64,000 nt of DNA from NCBI GenBank assembly GCA_013372555.1, contig JAAPAX010000001.1:806001-870000 (forward strand), in the 5' to 3' direction. The first letter of the stretch is position 1; the number at the start of each line of letters is the position of its first letter. The notes beneath the pieces were generated by a model that saw only the letters and a program-made list of their open reading frames with translations, was not told the origin of the DNA and ran no database searches. The DNA is from Elsinoe arachidis. Lineage: Eukaryota > Ascomycota > Dothideomycetes > Myriangiales > Elsinoaceae. Shown in pieces: positions 22,731-32,400 of the stretch. The translations under genes and the position numbers were made by a program.

Positions 22731-24053
22731 ATGCTGGGACGATGGCTTCTTGCTGGACTGCTTGCTCAATCCCGATGTATCAAAACGAACGCATATGCTG
22801 AATCCGAGAGACCCGAGAGCAATGGTCCAGGAACAGACCAGGACACACTTCAACGACGACACGATGACCATGAACGAATACTACAGAAGCTGCAAAGGCA
22901 GCAGCCGATTGGAATGCGAAAGATGAGCGACGATGAGGGCGAGATGTTCTTCCTGGACTACTGGACGTTTGACCCTCTGGGATCAAGAGCAGGGGCTATA
23001 CCACAAGCGGAGGGCATGAGCGGTGTTGGGAACGGCACGGATAGCTATCTCAATCCACCGTTGTCGCCGCATAGCGCTTCTTCGGGTTCGAAATCTGCTT
23101 TGCGGTTGGCAAGGAGTATCTTCAAAAGAGATTTCGAGTGCCCAGTCGGAACGTTTGCTTGCACATCGATCAACCAACCGAACAGCTGCTGCTCGTCCGG
23201 CGAGACTTGTATCAGCGTCCAAGATACTGGACTGGGACCCGTTGGATGCTGTCCTCAAGGCCAGAACTGTGGAGGATCCGTGGCTGGCTGCAACACCGAT
23301 GAGGGATTCTCGAGCTGTCCTGGTAGCCCCAATGGTGGCTGCTGCATACCAGGGTACCAATGTCAAGGGATCGGCTGCATTCGCATAGGAACCGAGATCC
23401 TGACAAGCAGGCCTGCGACCACCGTCAATCCGGCGACAACCTCGCCAGTGACTTCGGTCCAGACGGTAACCACTACGGTAGTAATCAGCCCATCCACAAG
23501 CGCCGAACCTACCACTGTCACCCAGACATTGATAATATCTCCATCCTCGACCTCGGTACCTTCTACAACAGCTTCAGCGGTAGCACCGGTTCGGCCCACT
23601 AGCAACTCAAATACAGTGAGTGCAGCACCATTACCATCTACAACTTCTGCGCCAGCAAACTCCGGCTGCCCTACCGCCTTTTACAGATGCAGCGCATACT
23701 ACGTGGGTGGCTGCTGCCGTGTCGGGCGCGATTGCGCCTCAACATCATGTCCAGTCGGAGCCTCGACGACTGTGATTGGTAATGGAGATAGAACGATCGT
23801 CGCACCCGCCGGCGCAACCACAGCCGCACTGGTGGGAAACTGTCAAGCTGGTTGGGCGACCTGCGCGGCGAGTGTCGGAGGCGGTTGTTGTCCTTCAGGA
23901 TTCGTTTGTGGTGCTGCAGACTGTACAGCGACGGCAAGTGGGCAGGCAAATGTTGGGAAGGAGGCACCGAATGCAGCAACTAGACTGGCTGTTTTGGAGT
24001 GGGTGTTGCTTGTCCTTGCAATCTTCTCTGGAGTAGGGATGGTTTTGCTATAG
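22731..24053 (+). CDS. Cys-rich, probably GPI-anchored cell-surface protein with three CC modules
   Basis: About 440 residues when started at 22731 (MLGRWLLAGLLAQSRC, a plausible signal peptide); the same frame opens earlier at 22623 with 36 less likely residues. After a polar region with an acidic patch come three Cys modules. The first is CPVGTFACTS..SCCSSGETC with a second half GCCPQGQNC..GGCCIPGYQC. A Ser/Thr/Val-rich stalk follows, likely O-glycosylated. Two short modules follow, CPTAFYRCSAYYVGGCCRVGRDC and CQAGWATCAASVGGGCCPSGFVC. The C terminus is a hydrophobic helix (LAVLEWVLLVLAIFSGVGMVLL) after small residues, the layout of a GPI signal or a tail anchor. Likely located in the wall or plasma membrane; no enzymatic motif is seen and the function is unknown. 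Confidence 0.75.
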   Translation: MLGRWLLAGLLAQSRCIKTNAYAESERPESNGPGTDQDTLQRRHDDHERILQKLQRQQPIGMRKMSDDEGEMFFLDYWTFDPLGSRAGAIPQAEGMSGVGNGTDSYLNPPLSPHSASSGSKSALRLARSIFKRDFECPVGTFACTSINQPNSCCSSGETCISVQDTGLGPVGCCPQGQNCGGSVAGCNTDEGFSSCPGSPNGGCCIPGYQCQGIGCIRIGTEILTSRPATTVNPATTSPVTSVQTVTTTVVISPSTSAEPTTVTQTLIISPSSTSVPSTTASAVAPVRPTSNSNTVSAAPLPSTTSAPANSGCPTAFYRCSAYYVGGCCRVGRDCASTSCPVGASTTVIGNGDRTIVAPAGATTAALVGNCQAGWATCAASVGGGCCPSGFVCGAADCTATASGQANVGKEAPNAATRLAVLEWVLLVLAIFSGVGMVLL

Positions 24054-25023
24054 GGATTTCCAGGCTGGCACGCACGTTTTATGATACCACGGACCGATAT
24101 ATACCATTCTTAGCAGGCATGATGCACATTGTACATATCCAACCCTTGTGTCGTTTGGTACCGTTATACCTTGTCACATAAAAGTGCTCAGGCAGCGAAT
24201 AGGCCGGTATAGTGGTAGGTATGGAGCCACCGATCACTACCAGGATCTTGTCAGGACCAATTGTTTCTATGATTGGATCACGCTCATCTGGTAGTTTATG
24301 GCTGTGAGGTACTACCAGAAGCTTGTCAGGAGGACCTTCACGTCGCTCGGATGTGCATCGTTGTGGTAGTCCGTCGTTGAGGGATACTACCAGGCGCTTG
24401 TAGGAACAACCCAGTGGATCGCGTTACTAATGCATTTCTGGTAGGACTTCGAAACAGTATGGATCTGATGGAGAGAAGTGGGGAAGGATTGCGGAGAATC
24501 ACATGCATCGGAAATTTGCCCCGCCTTCACTCGAGGTCAAGGATTCATGGTTGAACTGCAAACACTGCACGATCTTGCATTCTGATGAGATAAGAAGTAT
24601 GTCTAGATAAGACCGTCAGGTATTGCAAGCATCATAGGCCAAGATAGACGTAGCAAATAGATATAACGAATTGTCAATGGCATTGTCGAAGCAAAAGCAC
24701 AAAATCGAGGCCGCTGAATTGGTGAGCGCTGATTGGCGCAGACGTCATAGTGGGGGGCTTGGCGTGAAGCTCGACCCTCGACTTCGCGAATAGTTGACGG
24801 CTTCACTCACCGTCGACTTCACAATCTCCTACACCACCACCCACCACCACCACGCCTCCACCTGCTCCTCCAACTGTGCGCGCTGCTCGCTGGCTCTGCT
24901 TGCGTGCTCTCTGATATACTAACCAGACGGCTACTAACGTGGTCACAGTCCTACCAACTCGACAGCCCTCTGGCTAAGTGAAGTGCGTTGTGAAGACATC
25001 ACGTCTTCACACGCCTTCAAGCC
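24054..25023. other. Intergenic region with a 75-base tandem repeat
   Basis: About 970 bases downstream of the surface-protein gene and upstream of the carrier gene. It holds the tandem repeat listed at 24236-24460 and a short CCA/CAC-rich run near 24830-24860 in the carrier promoter. No credible protein gene was found. Confidence 0.5.
24236..24460. repeat. Three diverged 75-base tandem repeats with internal inverted pairs
   Basis: ACTACCAG begins at 24236, 24311 and 24386, exactly 75 bases apart. A CTTGT core follows at the same offset (24247, 24322, 24397), and a (C/G)TGGTAG block begins at 24288, 24363 and 24438. The other bases differ strongly between copies. In each unit ACTACCAG and CTGGTAG are inverted complements (8 pairs in unit 1, 7 in units 2 and 3) about 44 bases apart. 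A more decayed unit may precede it (CTTGTCA at 24170, GTGGTAG at 24212). Confidence 0.75.
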
Positions 25024-26273
25024 ATGGCACCAAAGGGGCAAGACCCCAACACGCCTGCGGGCGTATCATCGCCGGTTGGCGGTAGCGCACTCTTTGGGGA
25101 TAACTTTATGCGCATCGCAAAAGAATACCGCACACCCCTCGCCTCGTCAAGCGCATCAGTCCTCTCCACCTTCATCGCAGTAATTACAAACTCACTTCAC
25201 TTGTCTAAAGACAGCTACTGATCATGCTTGTAGTTCCCACTAGATTTCGCAAAGAGTCGCATGCAATCGTAGGACATTTTCACATCCCATGTGAGGAACA
25301 GACATTGACCCCTATCGACAGCTATGACACCAAGTTCGTGCCGACCATCACAGAGGCATACCGCGCAGAAGGAATCCGTGGTTTCTGGAGGGGTAAGATT
25401 GGATTACACCAGGTCACGCGAGCACAATTGGATAACATATTACCAGGAGTACTCCCACCACTCGTCAGCGTCACAGCAGTCCGTACAGCTTCATTCTCGA
25501 TCTATCAGATGGCCAAGTACAAGTACGCCGGGTATTTCGAACGTATTACAGGAGAATCTCCGCTCGCCATTGCCAATGCACCCGGGCGTTATCCGACAGC
25601 TTCAACCATGCTCTGTTTCGGTGCAGCGGGTGCCACAGCAGGATCAATCGTCACAGTTCTAGCATGTCCATTCGAGTTGACCAAGCTACATGCGCAGCTG
25701 GCGAGTAAGATGGCAAGAGAGCAGGGAAAGAAGGATGTCAACAGCGGATCCTGGCCACTCGCAAGGCAGCTCATCAAAGATCGTGGCTTCATGGGACTCT
25801 ACAGTGGCTACCGTCTTCACTTGAGTGAGTCACATGTTGGAGTCGCACCAGTGCTTACTGACAGTCACAGTCCGTGACACGATGGGCACATGCATCTACT
25901 TCACCACTTATGAGACGGCCAAGCAGATCTTCGGCAACGCACGCGGCAATTCACCAACTTCTCCCTTTGCTGTCATGGCTGGCGGCGGTCTCTGCGGTAT
26001 CGTCAGTTGGGCTTGCACCTACCCCATCGACGTCAGCAAGACCGTCTACCAGAAGGCACTCCTGTCAAACCCGCAAGAGGAGATTGAGAAGCCAAAGATT
26101 AAATTCTTCCAGCAAGGTTCTTACAGAGGTCGGCACCTCCTTCCATGATACTTGACTTATGCTAATCATTCACAGGTCTCGGCGTCTCGGTGGCCAGGTC
26201 ATGCTTGATCAACATGATCTTCTTCAGCATGTTCGAGGTGATCAAGAAGAGGATCAACGACTTCACGGTCTGA
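25024..26273 (+). CDS. Mitochondrial carrier family (SLC25) protein, substrate unknown
   Basis: Six exons (25024-25179, 25234-25268, 25322-25392, 25447-25824, 25871-26128, 26176-26273) give 331 residues, slightly above the usual 300. SLC25 carriers exchange metabolites across the inner mitochondrial membrane. The three repeats each have a signature: FPLDFAKSRMQ (joined across exons 1 and 2), CPFELTKLH and YPIDVSKTVYQ, fitting Px[DE]xx[KR]. Matrix-side GFWRG and MGLYSGY motifs follow repeats 1 and 2. The N terminus (about 40 polar residues) precedes helix 1, LASSSASVLSTFIA. The third signature lies in WACTYPIDVSK. Every splice restores the frame, and exon 2 is only 35 bases. The contact-point residues do not let me name the substrate. 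Confidence 0.85.
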
Positions 26274-27445
26274 GTAATCGATTTTCAGCGACATGGATAT
26301 CGGCGTCTTCTTTCATGGGAATGAGCTCTGCACAGTTGAGCTGGAGTTCGGAAGATACCACTTTTCACATGGCCATGGAGTTTTGGGAGGTTTTTCATGA
26401 CACGCCCGGATAGAGGGTTACGCGGCACGGATTTATGCTGCGCATGCATTCATGGAACGGAAGATGGCCACAGAGCCCAATATCCAAAAGGATGGATTCC
26501 AGCGCATGCTCGAAGGAGATACTACGGCATCCTCTATGGCATCAGCTTGGAGCAGATGACACGTACGGCCCACAGATCGAGCAAAATAGTGTATATTGAA
26601 AGATTCATCAGAGAAATGAAAGCAGCGACTGCCGATGCGGTCCTTTAAGCTTCAAAGGCATGACTTGCGTGCTCGCTTGTGTGTTATACGTATTGGACTT
26701 AGCGATGAGGAGCCTTTGACAATGCCTTGGTTTTAACAATGATCAGAAGTTAAGCGGGGCACACGTGGGATGAGGCTGTCGTTGTTGCTGTGGAGACGGT
26801 GGCTTTTGTAAATAGATTAATCTGTGGCTGAAGCCATGGACATCAAAGATTGATTGCGCTGGACCCGCTTGACCCCGGAGCTTGCCTGCTCATGGTAAAC
26901 GCAGACTCGCGTAACGTCTTGCTATCAATGGCTTTTTGATTGACCAAGATCCACCTGTCGAGCAACAGGCGCACGAATGCCGTGGTGATTCGCCCGTTGG
27001 AATACAGCTCAGACCCTTGTCGTCCGGGAGGCCCGTGTGTTTACCAACCAGAAAGCCGCACTACTGCAGCATCCACATGCATCCACACGATTTGCATACG
27101 CACACCCAGCCCTCTCTCACACCTCGAGACGCCTGGCCCACATATCTCGACCTGTGACCAAACCGGATCACTGGGATGCCACAGTGATCGAACGCCTGTT
27201 GCAGCTCGTCAATTGCCCCGCCATTCGCTTTTTGTTTCCTGTGTTTCCGACCTTTCCTACAACTCCGACGCATAGACCTCTTCCATTGCTATCACTACCT
27301 CTTTTGCTCAGCACTTGCAGACGACGATCGCGGGACGAATACAGCTTCTCATTTGACATGAGACTATGAGCATTTCCTTGTCCGAACTCATGAGTTACGC
27401 GAGCGCATCGTTGCCTTGAATACTATTCTTCTTGCTCGACTGGAT
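26274..27445. other. Intergenic region upstream of the Kelch membrane protein
   Basis: About 1.2 kb: the 3' UTR of the carrier gene and the promoter and leader of the Kelch gene, with CT-rich stretches near 27040-27340 typical of fungal promoters and leaders. No domain-bearing frame, tRNA or repeat was seen. Confidence 0.4.
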
Positions 27446-30400
27446 ATGCGACCTCTTTCGCGCTCAGCTCGATACTTTTCGACTGTATCGCTACTTTTTT
27501 GCCTGGTTTCTGCTTCGAATCTACCGTATAATCCGACGCGCATACATCTGTCGAACCAGCCAGATGGCAAGCCGCACGCATACATCCTCCAGCCAGGCTC
27601 GGACTCGACGACTTCGGCGCAACTCTCCTCCCTCGACCTGTCCAACTCAATAGACTCGAGCAATCCAAAGCCAAAGTCGCTTTCCTCGACTTTACCTTTC
27701 GTCACCGCGAACAAGGCCACGGCATACACGTCTTTCGTGGATCAGAGTGGGAACATCACCGTCTTGTCGGGAGACTGCAGCAAGGGAGCTGACGGAGCAT
27801 CTCTGTGGAGACTCCAGCCGGACAATGGAGCACAAAACGGAGGCACCTGGTCGCAGGACAAGGTCGTAGCCAAGGATCTCAAAGGACAAGATTCCGTGTC
27901 AGGCGCAAACTTCTTGAATGCCGCTGTGGCCTTTTCAGAGCTGGTTGGAGGGAATGCGACGGACACAGATCTGTATGCATTTGGAGGCATGTGTCCGGAT
28001 ACTGGTGCTTCCGATTCGACATGGACAACTAGCGCTCAATACTCGAATGTCATGGTCACGTACTCTCCGCAGGACGACACCCAAGAGGAGGATGACTACA
28101 AGGTTGCACTCATTACTAGTAAAGGTCCGCCCATCGCAGAGGCAGGCATGAGCATGACGCCACTTTCTCCGACGTTCTCGAACACCAGCGGCGTCCAGAC
28201 ACAGCAACAGGACTTTGTCGTCCTTGGAGGACATACCCAATCTGCCTTTATCAACATGTCGCAAGTCGCTCTGTTCTCCTTACCTCAAGCGATCTGGTCA
28301 TTCTTGCCTGTTCAGCAACCCGGAGGAGCTATTGTACCTACAGATACAAACTTTGTCACACCACGGTCAGGCCATACCGCAGTACTGTCCGAGGATGGCA
28401 GAAGCATCATCATCTATGGCGGCTGGGTTGGCGATGTGAATACTCCTGCTTCACCACAGGCTGCGATCCTGCATATCGGATCCGGCTATGGAGGTACAGG
28501 AGCTTGGAAATGGTCTACGGTGTCGATGCCTGGTGGTTCATTCTCCGGCGGGCTTGGTATCTATGGACATGGAGCTGTGATGCTGCCTGGCAATGTCATG
28601 ATGATCATGGGAGGCTACACAATCTCTGCGTCTTCATCGAAACTGTCGAAGAGAGCGGGACCAATGGCAAATACCAGGACTTTCCTTTACAATGTCACGA
28701 CAAACTCTTGGATCACTAGCTATTCTGCTCCACCTGAGGCGCTGGCAGCAATCTCGGGTGATCAGCCAGCGTCGAGTGGATTGCAGACGCCTTCTCAGAA
28801 AGCTGGCGTTGGTATCGGTGTCACCTTCGGTGTCATTGCTCTCGCTGGTGCAGGTGTCTTGTACCTCTGGCATTCCAAGCGGTCGAAGAGACAACGCCTC
28901 AACAGGGACAGCATGGCCATGAATCTGACCAACGAGAAACCGACTTGGGACGATGGATGGAACACTCACACTTTGACACACGGACGAACTGATTATGACC
29001 CTGGCCGATCTGAGTATCATCCTGACTCACCTGAACGAGAAGCTTTCCCGTGGCTGCCACAAATTGGCCAAAGCTGGAAGATTGAGCAGGCGAAGCGTCG
29101 CGAAGTTGACTCGACTGGTGCTTTCTTGAATATACCCAGTCCGACACGTGGTCTGAGGCGAGCATCTGGTGGACGCAACTATACATACCAGGCGACTCCT
29201 GTGGAAGAACCTCGAATGAGTGGCGCTCTCAGCGGCATCCACCCGATCGTCGAGACCGACGAAGAAGGCTATGTCAGTAACGCAAGCTCTCGTCCCGGAA
29301 CAGCGGATGCTCAAAGGCGTCTCCTCGCCGCTTCTGAGATTTTTGATCGCAGATCAGGCAAGCAGGGAGAATCCACCGAAGATCCGTTCAAAGACCCAGA
29401 GCCAAACCCTCTAGGCTCTCACCCTGTCTCTCCCGAGCCTGAAGCTGGCTCTTCGTCGTCACCTTTCCGTGGTCATCCTCCGATCTATGCTCTGAACATC
29501 AACAAGGAGAAGGGGTCTACCTCGACGCAAGACTGGGCTTCAACACACTCTCACGCCGATCGATCCAGTGCTGGTCGTTCATCGCCGACCAAGTCTTCCT
29601 CCGATGACCGCACTCTTTCGAATTTGTCTGAGATGTCATCGCGGAGCTACCAGTCTGCTCGCTCTGTAGCACGCACAACCTCCACTCGCAGTCAAGCTTT
29701 CTTCGGTCTGGCTGGTGCCCCACGCATCTCGCCACAACCATCACCGACAGAGGACCGCACCTTCTCCTTCACCCCATCAACCCACGCTGGCATCACCGCT
29801 TCTCTCTCTGGTCGCCGTTCGCCCCAGCGCACTAACAGTTCCGGACCCAAGCACATCCGCACGGATTCGGACCTTAGTCGCAAACGTAGTGTCACCTCAC
29901 CAACTCGAGGCACTTTCGGTCACCGACCACAATACTCCTTCGACCAGCTCCGCAACGAAGGCGAACTGCTCCTGGGCCCCTCCACGGATCTTCAATCCTC
30001 CATGGCCAAGAAACGCCCCGTCCGCCCAGCCAGCAGCCTCTACTCCGACAACTTCGACCCCGACCTCTCCGACCACGACGGGGACATCACCCCCACATCT
30101 CCCACCCGCAAACGCCTCAACTGGGTGGGCTCCATCCGCCGCGCCCTCGGCTCCTACAACCCGATCGACCTCGCCCGCTCCGCATCCGCCACCTTCCACG
30201 CCCCCACCGGCCCCATCGAACAATCCCAACTCATGTCCTCCTACTCGGACCGCTCCCAAACCCCCTCCCCCACCAAATCCCTCGACCAATCCGACCCCAC
30301 CACCACCCGCTCCAAACCCCGCCGCACAGCAAGCGACTCCTCCGCCTTCCTCGCCCTCAAGCGCGGGAAGGACGACTGGGCCACCCCGGACGAGAAATCA

Positions 30401-30889
30401 GCCTGGGAACCCTACCGCGACGAGCCCGACGGTGGCGACTGGGGTGCTCCCGACGCAGATGCCGCGCCGACACCTGTGCTGCCGCTCAAGTCCGCTCGGC
30501 GCAAGACCCGCGCCGGCACAGGGAAGAGCGTCAATTTCGCAGACGACGACGCCTCGTCTGGCGAGAAAAGGAGCAGCCAGATCGGGGAGCAGCGGCACTC
30601 GCACGCGTCCTTCGACGACGACGACGTCCCTGGGGCTGGGAACGGGAACGGGAACGGTGCTGGCCACGAGGGAGGCGGGAAGAGGAGAAGACGCAGCGAG
30701 GAAGACGACTGGGATGTGGAGCGGGAGGCGGCGAAGAGGGATGTGCAGATCATGTTCACGGTGCCGAAGGCGCGGTTGAGGGTGGTGAATGCTGATCCAT
30801 CGGATAGAGGGAGTCTGAGGAGTGTGAGTGGGGGGAGTAGGGGGAGTGGGAAGAGTCCGAGGATAGGGGGTGGGGAGGGGGGGAGGTAG
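27446..30889 (+). CDS. Single-pass membrane protein with Kelch-type beta-propeller ectodomain and long Ser-rich cytosolic tail
   Basis: One exon, 1147 residues from Met 27446 (the frame also has a Met at 27416, 10 codons earlier). The chosen start gives a clean signal peptide (MRPLSRSARYFSTVSLLFCLVSAS). The ectodomain (about 25-440) has Kelch-like strands with Gly pairs, for example DLYAFGGMCPD, FVVLGGHTQSA, SIIIYGGWVGD and VMMIMGGYTIS, plus several N-glycosylation sequons. A membrane helix (GVGIGVTFGVIALAGAGVLYLW, about 453-475) is followed by a Lys/Arg stop-transfer run. The tail of about 670 residues is rich in Ser, Pro, Arg and Thr, with many SPT/SPR phosphorylation-like sites and a basic, acidic and Gly-rich end. 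The layout resembles fungal surface sensors or polarity proteins, but I cannot assign a named orthologue. The 3' third shows a C-rich to G-rich switch. Confidence 0.8.
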   Translation: MRPLSRSARYFSTVSLLFCLVSASNLPYNPTRIHLSNQPDGKPHAYILQPGSDSTTSAQLSSLDLSNSIDSSNPKPKSLSSTLPFVTANKATAYTSFVDQSGNITVLSGDCSKGADGASLWRLQPDNGAQNGGTWSQDKVVAKDLKGQDSVSGANFLNAAVAFSELVGGNATDTDLYAFGGMCPDTGASDSTWTTSAQYSNVMVTYSPQDDTQEEDDYKVALITSKGPPIAEAGMSMTPLSPTFSNTSGVQTQQQDFVVLGGHTQSAFINMSQVALFSLPQAIWSFLPVQQPGGAIVPTDTNFVTPRSGHTAVLSEDGRSIIIYGGWVGDVNTPASPQAAILHIGSGYGGTGAWKWSTVSMPGGSFSGGLGIYGHGAVMLPGNVMMIMGGYTISASSSKLSKRAGPMANTRTFLYNVTTNSWITSYSAPPEALAAISGDQPASSGLQTPSQKAGVGIGVTFGVIALAGAGVLYLWHSKRSKRQRLNRDSMAMNLTNEKPTWDDGWNTHTLTHGRTDYDPGRSEYHPDSPEREAFPWLPQIGQSWKIEQAKRREVDSTGAFLNIPSPTRGLRRASGGRNYTYQATPVEEPRMSGALSGIHPIVETDEEGYVSNASSRPGTADAQRRLLAASEIFDRRSGKQGESTEDPFKDPEPNPLGSHPVSPEPEAGSSSSPFRGHPPIYALNINKEKGSTSTQDWASTHSHADRSSAGRSSPTKSSSDDRTLSNLSEMSSRSYQSARSVARTTSTRSQAFFGLAGAPRISPQPSPTEDRTFSFTPSTHAGITASLSGRRSPQRTNSSGPKHIRTDSDLSRKRSVTSPTRGTFGHRPQYSFDQLRNEGELLLGPSTDLQSSMAKKRPVRPASSLYSDNFDPDLSDHDGDITPTSPTRKRLNWVGSIRRALGSYNPIDLARSASATFHAPTGPIEQSQLMSSYSDRSQTPSPTKSLDQSDPTTTRSKPRRTASDSSAFLALKRGKDDWATPDEKSAWEPYRDEPDGGDWGAPDADAAPTPVLPLKSARRKTRAGTGKSVNFADDDASSGEKRSSQIGEQRHSHASFDDDDVPGAGNGNGNGAGHEGGGKRRRRSEEDDWDVEREAAKRDVQIMFTVPKARLRVVNADPSDRGSLRSVSGGSRGSGKSPRIGGGEGGR

Positions 30890-31749
30890 TGAAGGCCAGG
30901 AGTCGAATGTGGGCAGTAGGGGAAGGGAGTAGAGGTGTTGAAGTTGGAAAGGATCAGGATCAGCAAGAGGAGGAGGAAGAGGAATGGTGGGATGGTGATG
31001 GACTGGCATAGGGGTGGATGCGACGTGTACATGAAATCTTTCCTATCTCTTGTATTTTTCTCTTTGGTTGTAGCATTGGAGTTGGAACTCTTTGCTTGTT
31101 TCGAATATGGGAAGGGATGATATACACTGGCCTCTTGGACCACTCTGCTGAGGGACACGCCGCTTGGGACATTGTTCTGGCAGACCACCTGAGTGGGTGA
31201 TGGGATGTAGCGGATATGTATCTACTACGGCTGTGATGGAATGGGAATATCGACATCTTTGACCAAATCAGGCCTGTATGTCTGCTTTGCTTATGGGTTC
31301 CTTGTGTCTTGTGCTGTGGCACTCGGGTCGTCTCTTGTGCATGGAGTGAGCATCGCGCAGAGTCCTTCACGTCTTGTCTATCCACAGGCGCGGACCATCC
31401 TTTCACTCGAATGTAGAGAACATTGACATTGAGAATATTGCGACTGAAGAAGAGATTCTGTTCTTTTGATGACTACCACTGTTGATACTAACACAGCTTC
31501 TGATACCGCTACTCTTTTATCGCTACTGAGGAAAGGTATACTGATCCTACCCATCCATCCTCACAGGCATCCCTTTTTCACCATCCATTTTGACTGCCCA
31601 CCTTACGCAAAACTCACAAACGAAGGCACAGGACTCAGCACCACCCTTTTAATACTCCTTCCCAATGAGGCCTGCTTTTCCTGCCCCCCTCTCGAGTCGT
31701 GCTGTCCCTTAGTCACTCCGGCCGAAATGTGCATCCTGTTCTGAGAATG
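30890..31749. other. Convergent intergenic region
   Basis: About 860 bases between the Kelch gene stop and the stop of the ORF downstream of NUP133. Mainly 3' UTR material with G/A-rich runs at the left. No gene was recognised. Confidence 0.4.
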
Positions 31750-32301
31750 CTACTCCTTACTTTGATCATCCGCATCCCTACTGCTGGCCACACGCTCGTG
31801 CCATTTTGCTGCAATCATGTTTTTGGGCTGAGACATGTCGATTGATCTATGCCTGCGACGGCGACGAGGATGGAGTCGGATCTTCTTTGGCGATGGTGGT
31901 GGCGGCGAAGCGTGATATGTGAAAGTTGCGGTGGGGTTGTCTGGCTTGGGATTTGTTGATGTCGCTGTCGTGGTTGTGGGCACCAGGGGCTGTTCAAGTA
32001 GAAGGTCTGAGGTTGATTCTTGTGGGTCTGACTGTACTTGATCCTCGATTATGCTGGATATGGTTCTTGCTGGAATGGTGGGAAGGAGGTCTCCGGTCTC
32101 AGGCCAGTGTAAGATGCTCGCCAGGTCACCCTCATCGCTATCCTGGACAGCGTCTGGCTCCGGATCTCTCATCAATTCTGAGCTCAGCGGTGCATTGGCA
32201 TCCAAGAAGAGGTGCTCGAAAGTACTGCGAGCAGAGCCCCACAAATCCCTCTCTAGGCGCGGCCAGCCATCTCCAGGTTCAACCAACGATTCAAGCGCCA
32301 T
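31750..32301 (-). CDS. Hypothetical ORF in frame with, and directly downstream of, NUP133
   Basis: 183 residues from the first Met (32301). The same frame is open without interruption up to the NUP133 stop codon (TAG at 32403-32401), 33 codons upstream, and it is the same frame as NUP133. The product is acidic at first (LMRDPEPDAVQDSDEGDLASI), then Thr/Pro-rich, with a basic run KKIRLHPRRRRRHRS and an end WHERVASSRDADDQSKE. No domain is recognised. It may be a separate small gene, a C-terminal extension of NUP133 reached by readthrough or by splicing around the TAG, or chance. A separate gene would have at most about 100 bases for its promoter, which argues for some link with NUP133. Confidence 0.35.
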   Translation of the reverse strand: MALESLVEPGDGWPRLERDLWGSARSTFEHLFLDANAPLSSELMRDPEPDAVQDSDEGDLASILHWPETGDLLPTIPARTISSIIEDQVQSDPQESTSDLLLEQPLVPTTTTATSTNPKPDNPTATFTYHASPPPPSPKKIRLHPRRRRRHRSIDMSQPKNMIAAKWHERVASSRDADDQSKE

Positions 32302-32400
32302 TTCGAAGTCAGCCCTTCCAGTGTGCAGTCTTCCACCGTCTCTCCTCGACCCTTCCTCCTCTCCACCGCAAGCTTCCGAGAGATGGTCTTCGATATCCGA

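Noticed and set aside
29715..30779. 354-codon plus-frame ORF inside the Kelch gene
   Set aside because: Pro/Thr/Ser/Asn filler in a shifted frame of a C-rich patch; the real frame has a signal peptide, repeats and a membrane helix.
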